NCBI GenBank assembly: GCA_964556705.1 | Contig: CAZKXX010000012.1 | Location: 1-54,895, forward strand | Source: CAZKXX01 sp964556705 | GTDB lineage: Bacteria; Acidobacteriota; Terriglobia; UBA7540 | Direction: 5' to 3' | DNA: 54,895 bases | Part shown: positions 23,059 to 31,260 of the stretch, one piece after another | How the letters are laid out: every line of letters begins with the position of its first letter | Numbering within the stretch: position 1 is the first letter of the stretch | The notes under the pieces: generated by a model | What the model was told of the DNA's origin: nothing | Database searches by the model: none | The model's input: the letters and a program-made list of their open reading frames with translations, nothing else | Translations under genes and position numbers: made by a program

Positions 23059-25557
23059 ATGCGTGAATTTCCATCGCCCCGTGAAATCCTCAAAGTCTTT
23101 GAACGGAACCCCCGCCGGACGTGGCGGCTGCGCGAACTCGTGGTGGAGCTCGGCCTGCGTTCGAGCCAGGCGCGTGAACTCAAGCGCGCGCTGAAGGAGC
23201 TGGCACGGGGGCGCCAGGTTGTTTATTTGAAGAAGAACCATTTCGCGCTGGTGAAAGGCGACCGGCACGCCGTGCTGGAGAACGGCCACGGGATGCGCCA
23301 GCGCGTTGCAGCGCCGCCAGCCGCGTCGCGGCGGAACGTGGCGACCGGCCGGCTGATCGGCCACCGCGACGGCTTCGGCTTCGTCGTTCCCGACCAGCCT
23401 GTCGGGGAAAGCGACCAGGACATTTTCATCCCGGCGAACGGCATGGGCTCGGCCATGCACGGCGACCGCGTCGAAGTGCACGTCGTGCGCGCGCGGGAAG
23501 GCGGGCGGCTCGAGGGGCGCATCACGCGAGTCGCGGAGCGCGCGCAGCGGACCGTCGTCGGCGAATTTCGCTGCGGCCCGCGCTACAACTACGTCCTGCC
23601 CTTCGACCATCGCCTGCCGTTTGAAATCGTCATTCCGCGCGGCGAGGAGTGGCCCGCCGCCACGCGCCCCGGCCGCGACCGGCAGTTCGGCGGGGAATCG
23701 GAAGGGAAGCGCGAAAGACCTTTCGCCGGAGATCGCAAGAGCGCGCGCGAACTGGACGGCCTGATCGTGGACGTCGAGGTCACCAGCTTCCGCAGCGCGT
23801 CGTCGTTGCCGCGCGGGCGCGTCATTGAGGTGCTGGGCCAGCGGCGCGATTTCGGCGTGGACGTCGAAATCATCATCCGCAAATTTCACCTGCCGCACCG
23901 CTTTCCGCCCGAAGTCGCGGCCGAGGCGGAAGCGCAGCCGCAGTACATTTCCGAAGCCGACCGCGAAGGCCGGCGCGATTTCCGCGGCGCCCCCATCGTC
24001 ACCATTGACGGCGAAACGGCCAAAGACTTCGACGACGCGGTGTACGTCGAACGGCTGCCGGGCGGAAATTACCTGCTGCACGTTCACATCGCCGACGTGG
24101 CGCATTACGTGCGGCCGGGCACGGCGCTCGACCGCGAAGCGCGCCTGCGCGGCACGAGCGTCTATTTTCCGGACCGAGCCGTGCCCATGCTGCCGCTCGA
24201 ACTCTCGAACGGCATTTGCAGCCTCAATCCGCGCGTGGACCGCCTCACGATGTCCGCGCTCCTCGAAATCGATCCGCAGGGCGAAGTCGTCGAGTACGAA
24301 ATCGTTCCGGGCATCATTCGCAGCGCCGAGCGGATGACGTACACCTCCGTCTTCGAGGTCCTCGAGGGCGATGCGTCGGCCGTTCGGCGTTACGCGGCGC
24401 TGGTGGAGAATTTCAAGCTCATGGCGGAACTCGCCGGCGTCCTCAACCGCAAGCGCGAGCGGCGCGGGTCGATTGACTTCGACCTGCCCGAGGCGACGAT
24501 CGAGTTTGACGAGTTCGGACGCATGACGGGCGTGGCGCGCTCGGAGCGCAACATCGCGCACCGGCTCATCGAAGAGTTCATGCTGGCCGCGAACGAAGCG
24601 GTGGCGGGGTACCTGGAACGCCGCGGCATTCCGGCGCTCTACCGCATCCACGAGAAGCCGGACGCGAAGAAGGTGATCGAATTCGAGGAAATCGCGGCGA
24701 CGTTCGGCTACTCTCTTGGGGTCGAGCTGCCCGCGGCGCGGCGCATCCGCTACGGCGGGCGCGAGGCCGCGCGGCGCGGGGAGCGCTACGCGCGCACGCT
24801 CGAGCTGCCGGAAGCGCGCGACCTGAAAATCACGCCGTTCCACTACCAGCGGCTCACGCAGCGGCTGGAGGGCAAGCCCGAAGAGCGGATTCTCTCTTAC
24901 CTGATGCTGCGTTCGCTCAAGCAGGCGCGCTACTCGGAGGAGAACTCCGGCCACTTCGCGCTCGCCGCGCCCGTTTACACGCACTTCACTTCGCCCATCC
25001 GTCGTTATCCGGACCTCATCGTGCACCGCATCCTGAAAGCGGCGCTCGAACAGGAGGGTGGCAGCGCGCGGGTCCGCGCCGAACAGACGGGCGCGCGCAA
25101 AAGCGACCGCGGAAGCATTTCTCACGGCGCGCAGAGCGGCGCCGGCAGGGGCGCGGCGGATTTCCGCCTGCCCGGCGCGGCGTTCGTGCACATGCAGGAA
25201 CTGCGCGCGCTGGCGATTGAGACTTCCGAATCGGAGCGCCGCGCGCAGGACGCGGAGCGCGAACTCGTCGAGTGGAAGAAAGTCGCCTTCATGGCAGAGC
25301 GGCTGGGCGAGGAATTTCACGCGCTGATCATCAGCCTGACCAAGCACGGCTTCTTCGTCGAACTCACCGACCTCTTCATCGAAGGGTTCGTGCCTCTCGA
25401 TTCGCTCGAAGACGACCGCTACGTTTATCGCGAGAAGTACCGCGCCATCGTCGGCGAGGGCGCGAAGCGCGCGTTCCGGCTGGGCGACCGCGTCCAGGTG
25501 CGCCTCGACCGCGTCGAACGCGCCACGAACCGGCTCCAGTTTTCCGTGGTGGCCTGA
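23059..25557 (+). CDS. rnr: Ribonuclease R (RNB/RNase II family 3'-5' exoribonuclease)
   Basis: 832 residues. N-terminal winged-helix (about 1-75), cold-shock domains, RNB catalytic domain with TIDGETAKDFDDAVYVE carrying the metal-binding aspartates, then a C-terminal S1 domain (LIISLTKHGFFVELTDLFIEGFV). It degrades structured RNA. An unusual Gly/Ser/Arg-rich low-complexity insertion of about 50 residues (roughly 663-712) interrupts the region between VHRILKAALE and ELRALAIETSESERRA, which is normally continuous. The ATG at 23059 matches the family start. A small hairpin at 23018-23034 (GGCTGG/CCAGCC) precedes it. Confidence 0.93.
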   Translation: MREFPSPREILKVFERNPRRTWRLRELVVELGLRSSQARELKRALKELARGRQVVYLKKNHFALVKGDRHAVLENGHGMRQRVAAPPAASRRNVATGRLIGHRDGFGFVVPDQPVGESDQDIFIPANGMGSAMHGDRVEVHVVRAREGGRLEGRITRVAERAQRTVVGEFRCGPRYNYVLPFDHRLPFEIVIPRGEEWPAATRPGRDRQFGGESEGKRERPFAGDRKSARELDGLIVDVEVTSFRSASSLPRGRVIEVLGQRRDFGVDVEIIIRKFHLPHRFPPEVAAEAEAQPQYISEADREGRRDFRGAPIVTIDGETAKDFDDAVYVERLPGGNYLLHVHIADVAHYVRPGTALDREARLRGTSVYFPDRAVPMLPLELSNGICSLNPRVDRLTMSALLEIDPQGEVVEYEIVPGIIRSAERMTYTSVFEVLEGDASAVRRYAALVENFKLMAELAGVLNRKRERRGSIDFDLPEATIEFDEFGRMTGVARSERNIAHRLIEEFMLAANEAVAGYLERRGIPALYRIHEKPDAKKVIEFEEIAATFGYSLGVELPAARRIRYGGREAARRGERYARTLELPEARDLKITPFHYQRLTQRLEGKPEERILSYLMLRSLKQARYSEENSGHFALAAPVYTHFTSPIRRYPDLIVHRILKAALEQEGGSARVRAEQTGARKSDRGSISHGAQSGAGRGAADFRLPGAAFVHMQELRALAIETSESERRAQDAERELVEWKKVAFMAERLGEEFHALIISLTKHGFFVELTDLFIEGFVPLDSLEDDRYVYREKYRAIVGEGAKRAFRLGDRVQVRLDRVERATNRLQFSVVA

Positions 25558-25576
25558 GCGCGAAAGGAAGACCATC

Positions 25577-25631
25577 ACGGCGCCAAGACACGAAGACGTA
25601 TCTTCGTGCAGGGACTTTGCATCTTCGCGCC
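25577..25631. repeat. Stutter repeat with hairpin after rnr
   Basis: CACGGCGCCAAGACACGAAG units and their inverse (CTTTGCATCTTCGCGCC) flank a perfect hairpin, CACGAAGA and TCTTCGTG at 25589-25608 with loop CGTA. It lies between the convergent rnr and redoxin genes. No T-run follows on either strand, so a simple terminator is unlikely. Confidence 0.55.
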
Positions 25632-25683
25632 TAGGAGCCTCAGGCCTTGTCGAGCCGCCCCCCAACGCGCACGGACGCACTGT

Positions 25684-26496
25684 CTAGGAAGGTGATTCGG
25701 GCAAGCGAAGTTCATCGATCACGCGCAGCACGTCCTCCGGGCGCGGGCGGACGCGCCAGTCCTCGGTGAGGTTCACCCAGCGGATCGTGCCGGTGGTGTC
25801 GATCAGAAACTCGGCGGGGCGGGCGACAGCCTGGCCGCCGGGCCCCGCGCCGGCGTGGAGAAGATCGTAGGCCTTGATCGTTTCGGCCTCGGGGTCGGAA
25901 AGAAACGTGTACGTGTATCCCAGCTTCGCGCAATGCTCGCGGCTGACCTCCGGCGGGTCCACGCTGACGGCCGCGAGACGCACGCCGCGCACTTCAAATT
26001 CCTCCAGAAGGTCTTGAAAACCCCGCAACTCGGAGTTGCAGAACGGTCACCAATAGCCGCGATAGAAAATGAGCAGGACGGCGCTCGGCCGCCGGCCCGC
26101 GACGGGCTCGCGCAGAAGGTCGTCGAGAGAAACCGTCCGCCCTTCGGAATCGGTGAGCGAGAAATCCGGCGCCGGCGCGTTCACGCGCGGCGCGGAGGCG
26201 GAAGCGGGAAGCTGCCGGGAGAGATAAAAGTTGTAGAAACTGAAGAGTCCTGCGAGAGCCAGAGCGAGCACGCCGAGAATGGGTCCGGAGATTCTGCCTC
26301 GAAACGCTTGAGGCTCGCGAAAGGCGCGCCGCACGCCGGCCCCCAGCCACACAAGGCCCAGCGCGATGAAAATCAGGTTCAGCCACGGAAAGTCGCGCGT
26401 CATCGGGATCCGCGCGAAAAAAAGGAAGTAGCTGATCGCGCCGAAGAAGACGGTGAAGAATCCCGCCCAGATCGAAATGTTCCAACGCCGGGTCAT
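25684..26496 (-). CDS. Membrane-anchored redoxin, probable selenoprotein (UGA = Sec150)
   Basis: Read through an in-frame TGA at 26047-26049, this is a 270-residue protein with three membrane helices (about 5-27, 36-56, 70-93) and an AhpC/TSA-like thioredoxin-fold domain facing outward or inward. The UGA falls at the active site: IFYRGYW-U-PFCNSELRGF, where homologues have Cys in YRGxWCPxC, so the motif would be U150-P-F-C153. The fold continues normally after it (VSVDPPEV, YTFLSDPE, FLIDTTGTIRW). A 6-bp hairpin (GCAACT/AGTTGC, loop CCG, 26025-26039) starts 7 nt after the UGA, a possible but rather close SECIS. GGAGG five bases before the ATG. No sel genes are in the window. A nonsense mutation is the alternative, but loss at exactly this codon with everything else intact is unlikely. 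Confidence 0.8.
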
Positions 26497-26548
26497 CCGC
26501 GCCTCCCTCTGTTCGACGCTCGGAGATGCGAAAAGTTGCGCCCGAGAT

Positions 26549-27979
26549 TCACCGCGCCGCGGAGCCGCCGCGCGAAGCAGAAACCGTGATCGTTCGGACC
26601 GGCCGGCCGCTCTGCCAGACCGCGGAAAGTTTTCGCGTGTTGCGGATGTCTTGCAGCGGGTTGGCGTCGAGGACGAGGAAGTCGGCGCGCTTGCCGGGCG
26701 CGAGCGTACCGAAATCGGGCGGGCGCGGGCGCGCGGGCGGCTTCTTCTCGCCCGCTGCGGTCGCAGGCGGCGCAACGGTTTCGGCCAGGATCTCCGCCGC
26801 CGTGCGCGTCGCGCTCACCAGCGCCTGCATCGGCGTGAGGCCGGACTCGACCATCAGCTCAAGTTCGCGGTGCTCGAAGTAACCCTGGAATCGCGCCGGG
26901 GGTCCGGAGTCGGTGCCCATCGCGATGCGGACGCCCGCATCGGCCATGCGCTTCAGATTTCTCTTCGCCATTTCGAAACCGGCTTTCAGTTTCGGCAGGT
27001 CGGGATCGCTGCGAGCGCGGCTGACGAACGCCGAACTGCGCAGCGCGGCGAGAACGTCCACGGTGACGCCGGCCTTGAAGAACGGGTCGTCGAGCCAGGC
27101 CGGCGACTCGGCGTAGATGAACGTGGACTCGTCGCGCGTGAGCGTGGGAACGAGGAAGACGCGATGCGCTTTGAGCGCGTCGATCAGCACGTCGTCGGCG
27201 GCGCGGTCGCGGACGCTGTGCACGAGCCCGTCCACCCCGGCCTCGACGAGGCTCAGCGCGTCGTCGCGGTAGAAGACGTGGGCCACGACACGCAAGCCCT
27301 GCTTGTGGGCTTCGTCGATGATGGCCTGATAAATTTCCGGCTTCATCCTGGGATATTTTCCGAAGCCGTCGTCGAGCCAAATCTTGACGAAGTCGGGCCG
27401 GCGCGCGGCGAGTTCGCGTACCTGCGCGCGGGTTTCGGCGGCCGTCTTCGGGCGATGGACGTCGCGCGGGCGCGCGATCGAGGGAGGATAACCTTCGGGC
27501 GCGCCGAACCCCAGGCCGGCGGTGTAGAGCCGCGCGCCGCCCAGCCGCCCCGCCGACTGCGCGTCGCGGATTTTGTAACCGAGTTCCTGGTCGGTCCCGA
27601 GCGCAGCCACCGCCGCGACGCCGTAAGCGAGGTACTGCTCGAGCTGCGCGCGGACATTCTCCTCGGTGTAATGTTTTTCCGAATCCTGCTCGAGCCCGCG
27701 CGTCAGGCCGACGTGGCCGTGCAGGTTGATGAGCGCGGGGATCAGCGTCTTGCCGCGCACGTCCACGACTCGCGCGCCTTCGGGATAACGCATCGCGCCG
27801 GCCTTGCCGACGGCGCGAATGAATCCGCCTTCGATGACCAGCGCGGAATTCTCGAGCGGCGGCCGGCCCGTGCCGTCAATGAGCCGCGCGCCTTCCAGCA
27901 CGACGGGCTCCTGCGCGCGCGCGGGCGAGAGTCCGAGCAACAGGGCGAAGGCGGCGAGCGCGACTCGGGTGCAAAGCAT
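26549..27979 (-). CDS. Secreted amidohydrolase-family metal-dependent hydrolase
   Basis: 476 residues. Signal peptide 1-23 (LCTRVALAAFALLLGLSPARA), then the amidohydrolase fold: N-terminal beta strands with LIDGTGRPPLENSALVIEGG, metal ligands HGH in LINLHGHVG, a lysine in DFVKIWLDDG (possible carboxylated Lys), H in VVAHVFYRD, H in GLVHSV and the last Asp in MGTDSGPP. Ends with PGKRADFLVLDANPL, usual for imidazolonepropionase-like/prolidase-like members. Exported; probably a peptidase or amidase. A start at 28003 is possible. 52 bp downstream of it lies the redoxin gene on the same strand. Confidence 0.85.
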   Translation of the reverse strand: MLCTRVALAAFALLLGLSPARAQEPVVLEGARLIDGTGRPPLENSALVIEGGFIRAVGKAGAMRYPEGARVVDVRGKTLIPALINLHGHVGLTRGLEQDSEKHYTEENVRAQLEQYLAYGVAAVAALGTDQELGYKIRDAQSAGRLGGARLYTAGLGFGAPEGYPPSIARPRDVHRPKTAAETRAQVRELAARRPDFVKIWLDDGFGKYPRMKPEIYQAIIDEAHKQGLRVVAHVFYRDDALSLVEAGVDGLVHSVRDRAADDVLIDALKAHRVFLVPTLTRDESTFIYAESPAWLDDPFFKAGVTVDVLAALRSSAFVSRARSDPDLPKLKAGFEMAKRNLKRMADAGVRIAMGTDSGPPARFQGYFEHRELELMVESGLTPMQALVSATRTAAEILAETVAPPATAAGEKKPPARPRPPDFGTLAPGKRADFLVLDANPLQDIRNTRKLSAVWQSGRPVRTITVSASRGGSAAR

Positions 27980-28003
27980 CGCGGAAATTCCCGGACGCGG
28001 CAT

Positions 28004-28514
28004 TATTCTTCGCGAGGCCGGCGGCGTCAAGGCGAGAAGTCCGGGGATGGAGATTGAGCCGCAAAGGAGGACGACGAGAGAGGCTCTCCGGGCGTGCGAG
28101 TTGAGGGGGTGCTGATTTGAGGGCTGAATCTTGACTTAAGTCCTCTGGCATCAACAACTTGTTGGCTTGCGGATAGGTTTTCAGTAACTTGGCGGCTTTA
28201 ATCTTTCGGGGGAATCCTTCTAATCTGGTGAAAAGGCGCCGGATATCCCGGTTTTTCTGGATTCTCAAAATGGCTTTGTTCCCGCATTTTGGCGCGAAGA
28301 CGACGGCGGAAGGCGCGCGCGTCGAGAGCGCGAGCGGCGGGCGTTGCGGTGCGGGACGGAAGCGGCAGGGACGGTGCGGCGGGGCTGCGGGATCGGAAGC
28401 CGGTATCCGTAGGCTATGGTTAGGCTAGCATAAGTCCGAACGGCCGTGAACCCTTTTCCGCGCGGAGCGCGGAGCGGTTTGACTCGCGCGCGCCGCGGGG
28501 CGTAGGATGCGGGG
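28004..28514. other. Intergenic region, AT-richer island, no convincing gene
   Basis: Divergent spacer between the amidohydrolase and the zinc-ribbon gene. From about 28110 to 28290 it is visibly less GC-rich than its surroundings and includes the near-palindrome CAACAACTTGTTG. Open frames here lack ribosome sites and protein-like composition. The remainder (28290-28500) is GC-rich low-complexity sequence with a TAGGCTATGGTTAGGCTA direct repeat near 28411. It could be a dispersed repeat or a decayed mobile element. Confidence 0.4.
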
Positions 28515-28832
28515 ATGGCGAGCGAAGGCGGGAAAAGGGAAAGCGTCGAAGTCGTCTGCCCGTGCTGCGGGGCGCGGCTGAAGCTCGACGCGTCGTTGCG
28601 CCGCGTGATTTCCCACGAAGCGCCCGCGCGGCCGCGCGCCCATTCGGCCGACCTCGACCACGCCGCGAAACTGCTCGAAAAGGAAAAAGCCCGCCGCGAA
28701 GCGCTCTTCAGCCGCAGCCGCGAAGACGAAAAAGTGAAGTCGCAGTTACTGGAAAAGAAGTTCGAAGAATCGCTCAAGAAAGCCAAGGACGAACCCGCCA
28801 CCCCGCCCCTGCGCGACATGGACCTCGACTGA
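28515..28832 (+). CDS. Small zinc-ribbon/coiled-coil protein
   Basis: 105 residues. An N-terminal VEVVCPCCGARLKLD gives a CxxC-type knuckle with an extra Cys; the rest is a charged helix (HAAKLLEKEKARREALFSRS ... EKKFEESLKKAKDEP) ending PLRDMDLD. The C-terminal pattern is one I associate with a small family common in Acidobacteria, of unknown function. It stands alone before the EF-G-like gene. Confidence 0.75.
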   Translation: MASEGGKRESVEVVCPCCGARLKLDASLRRVISHEAPARPRAHSADLDHAAKLLEKEKARREALFSRSREDEKVKSQLLEKKFEESLKKAKDEPATPPLRDMDLD

Positions 28833-28881
28833 CCCTCGGCGAAGTCCGCCGATTCCTTCGACAGTGGCCAACCGAGAGCTC

Positions 28882-28924
28882 GGCGGTCATCCCGACAGGA
28901 AAACGTCGGGACAGGCAGACCGCC
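28882..28924. repeat. Nested stem-loop upstream of the EF-G-like gene
   Basis: Outer stem GGCGGTC (28882-28888) with GACCGCC (28918-28924); inner stem TCCCGAC (28890-28896) with GTCGGGA (28905-28911). The layout, two stems with an asymmetric bulge, resembles a REP-type element. It lies before the likely promoter at 28943, so it is not part of the EF-G leader. Confidence 0.55.
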
Positions 28925-28942
28925 GCGACAGATTGGCGCGCG

Positions 28943-28972
28943 TTGAAGCCCGCAAAACGGATGTGTTAGGAT
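28943..28972 (+). promoter_or_regulatory. Possible promoter of EF-G-like gene
   Basis: TTGAAG at 28943-28948, 18-bp spacer, TAGGAT at 28967-28972. The leader contains a perfect hairpin GGGCAGA/TCTGCCC at 29000-29016 just before the AAGGAG ribosome site. Confidence 0.45.
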
Positions 28973-29037
28973 GCGCTTTTGCCTGAAGGTCATCCGAGCG
29001 GGCAGAGCGTCTGCCCGAAAATTCCAAGGAGCCATCG

Positions 29038-31137
29038 GTGAAAATCTACGAGGGCCAGAACATTCGCAACGTCGCGCTGGTGGGTCACGGCGACACGGGA
29101 AAGACGCAGCTGATTTCCGCACTTCTTTTTACCGCCGGCATGGTGAACCGGCTCGGCAAGGTGGACGACGGCACGTCCGTCACCGATTACGACGAGGAAG
29201 AGATCCAGCGCGGGTTCACGATCAACGCCGCGCTCGCTTACGCCGAGTGGGGAAAGACGAAGGTCAATTTCATTGATACGCCCGGCTTCAACCTCTTCCT
29301 GCACGAGACGGAAGGCGCGCTGGTCGCGGCCGACGCGGCGCTCGTCACCGTGCACGCGGTTTCCGGCGTCGAGGTGCAGACGGAGAAGACCTGGAATTAC
29401 TGCCAGAAGTATCATCTGCCGCGGGCGCTGGTGGTGAACCAGATGGACCGCGACCGCGCGAGCTTCGAGCGGACGCTCGGCGCGCTGCGCGAGGCGTTCG
29501 GGCGCGCCGTCGTTCCCGCGCAGATTCCCCTGGGCGAAGAAAAAAGTTTCCGCGGCGTCATCGATCTCGTCCGCATGCGGGCGTTCGAATACGAAGCGGA
29601 AGGCTCGGGCAAAGGAAAGGAAATCTCGATTCCGGGCGAGTTCAAGGAAGCGGCCGAAAAGGCGCACGAAGCGCTGGTGGAAATGGTGGCCGAGGGCAAC
29701 GACGCGCTGATGGAGGAATTTTTCGAGAAGGGCACGATTCCCGTGGAAGACCTCGTGCCCGGCCTGCGCCAGGCGGTGAGCGAACGACGGCTGTTTCCCG
29801 TGCTGGTCAGCGCGGGCCTCGGCAACATCGGGAGCGACCAGGTGCTGGATTTTATCGCCGATTATCTGCCCTCGCCCGCCGACCGCGGCGAAGTGGAGGG
29901 CGCGGACGCGGAAGGAAACAAGCTGAAGCGCAAGATTTCCGACGAAGAACCGGTCTCGCTCTACGTCTTCAAGACGGTCGCCGACCCGTTCGCCGGCCGG
30001 CTGAGTTATTTCCGCGTGATGAGCGGAGTGCTGAAGAACGAAGCGTCGCTCGCGAATTTCCCGCGGGGGGGCACGGAGCGCTTTTCGCACATCGGCGTGG
30101 TGCAGGGGAAGCAGCAGGCGCCGGTGGCCGAACTGCGCGCGGGCGACCTCGGCTCGGTCGCCAAACTGAAGGACACGCTGACGGGCGACACGCTGGGCGA
30201 GAAGGCGTCGCCGATTCTCTATCCGCCCGTGAAGCTGCCCGACCCGGCGATTTCGTTTGCCGTGGAGCCCAAGTCGCGCGGCGACGAAGACAAGCTCTCG
30301 ACCGCCATCCACCGCCTGCTCGAAGAAGATTTGCTCCTGCGTTTCGGGCGCGACGGGCAGACGAAGGAGTTCCTGCTTTCCGGCTCCGGCCAGCAGCACA
30401 TCGAAGTGATCGTCTCGAAGCTGAAGCGGCGGTTCAACGTGGAAGTGACGCTGAAGGCGCCGAAGATTCCCTATCGCGAAACGATCCGAGCCAAAGCCGA
30501 CGCGCAGGGCCGGCACAAGAAGCAGACGGGCGGGCACGGGCAGTACGGCGACTGCAAGATCAAGATGGAGCCGCTCCCGCGCGGCTCCGGGTTCGAGTTC
30601 GTCAACGACATCTTCGGCGGCGCGATTCCCAAGAACTACATCCCCGCCGTCGAGAAGGGGATCATCGAAGCGGCCTCGAAGGGGTATCTGGCCGGCTATC
30701 CCGTGGTGGACTTCCGCGTCATCCTCTACGACGGCTCCTACCACGAAGTGGACTCTTCCGAACTCGCCTTCAAGATTGCCGGGTCGCTGGCTTTCAAGAA
30801 GTGCATGGAGCAGGCGAAGCCGTGCCTGCTCGAGCCCATCATGAACGTCGAGGTGACCGTGCCGCAGGAATACGCCGGCGATATCATGGGACACCTGAAC
30901 GGGCGGCGCGGGCGCATCTCCGGCATGGAGCCGAAAGGCGGCTCGACGGTGGTGAGGGCGCAGGTGCCGCTCGCCGAAATGCTCACCTACGCTTCCGACC
31001 TCACCTCGATGACGCAGGGACGCGGGACGTACTCGATGGAGTTTTCGCATTACGACGTCGTGCCGCAGCCCATCGCCGAAAAGATCATCGCGCAGGCGAA
31101 GCGTCCCGAAGAGGGCGAAGAGGGAGCCAGCGCGTAG
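29038..31137 (+). CDS. EF-G-like translational GTPase (second, diverged EF-G)
   Basis: 699 residues with the five-domain EF-G architecture. The P-loop is GHGDTGKT (16-23), where EF-G has GHIDAGKT; switch I is EEEIQRGFTINAA instead of ERGITI; G3 is DTPG (80-83); G4 is NQMD (134-137) for NKMD. Domain IV contains GGHGQYGDCKIKMEPL and GIIEAASKGYLAGYPVVDF. GTG start with AAGGAG six bases upstream. It stands alone, without tuf, rpsL or rpsG, so it is likely the accessory EF-G-like protein many bacteria carry beside the main fusA. Its role in translocation, ribosome recycling or stress is unknown here. Confidence 0.9.
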   Translation: MKIYEGQNIRNVALVGHGDTGKTQLISALLFTAGMVNRLGKVDDGTSVTDYDEEEIQRGFTINAALAYAEWGKTKVNFIDTPGFNLFLHETEGALVAADAALVTVHAVSGVEVQTEKTWNYCQKYHLPRALVVNQMDRDRASFERTLGALREAFGRAVVPAQIPLGEEKSFRGVIDLVRMRAFEYEAEGSGKGKEISIPGEFKEAAEKAHEALVEMVAEGNDALMEEFFEKGTIPVEDLVPGLRQAVSERRLFPVLVSAGLGNIGSDQVLDFIADYLPSPADRGEVEGADAEGNKLKRKISDEEPVSLYVFKTVADPFAGRLSYFRVMSGVLKNEASLANFPRGGTERFSHIGVVQGKQQAPVAELRAGDLGSVAKLKDTLTGDTLGEKASPILYPPVKLPDPAISFAVEPKSRGDEDKLSTAIHRLLEEDLLLRFGRDGQTKEFLLSGSGQQHIEVIVSKLKRRFNVEVTLKAPKIPYRETIRAKADAQGRHKKQTGGHGQYGDCKIKMEPLPRGSGFEFVNDIFGGAIPKNYIPAVEKGIIEAASKGYLAGYPVVDFRVILYDGSYHEVDSSELAFKIAGSLAFKKCMEQAKPCLLEPIMNVEVTVPQEYAGDIMGHLNGRRGRISGMEPKGGSTVVRAQVPLAEMLTYASDLTSMTQGRGTYSMEFSHYDVVPQPIAEKIIAQAKRPEEGEEGASA

Positions 31138-31260
31138 GGCGGTGGGTCCCGTCCCCCGGGGCCTTCTTGAGAGCGCAGCTCTTCTCCCGCCTCGATTTTG
31201 TGATAGATTCCTCCAACCCCGGCCTCCGCGCGGAGGCCGCAACGCCCTCGCAGGTGACGC

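Noticed and set aside
22891..25680. A 929-codon open frame on the minus strand
   Set aside because: Antisense shadow of RNase R; composition is Arg/His-rich and no motif is present.
25684..26049. Redoxin read as a short separate gene plus a truncated membrane protein (frameshift or nonsense pseudogene)
   Set aside because: The frame is the same on both sides of the TGA, the break is one codon at the active-site position, and both halves complete one domain. Selenocysteine explains this better.
27876..28268. A 130-codon minus-strand frame upstream of the amidohydrolase
   Set aside because: No ribosome site, no recognisable motif, and it runs into the signal-peptide region of the amidohydrolase in another frame.
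28990..31242. A 750-codon open frame on the minus strand
   Set aside because: Antisense shadow of the EF-G-like gene.
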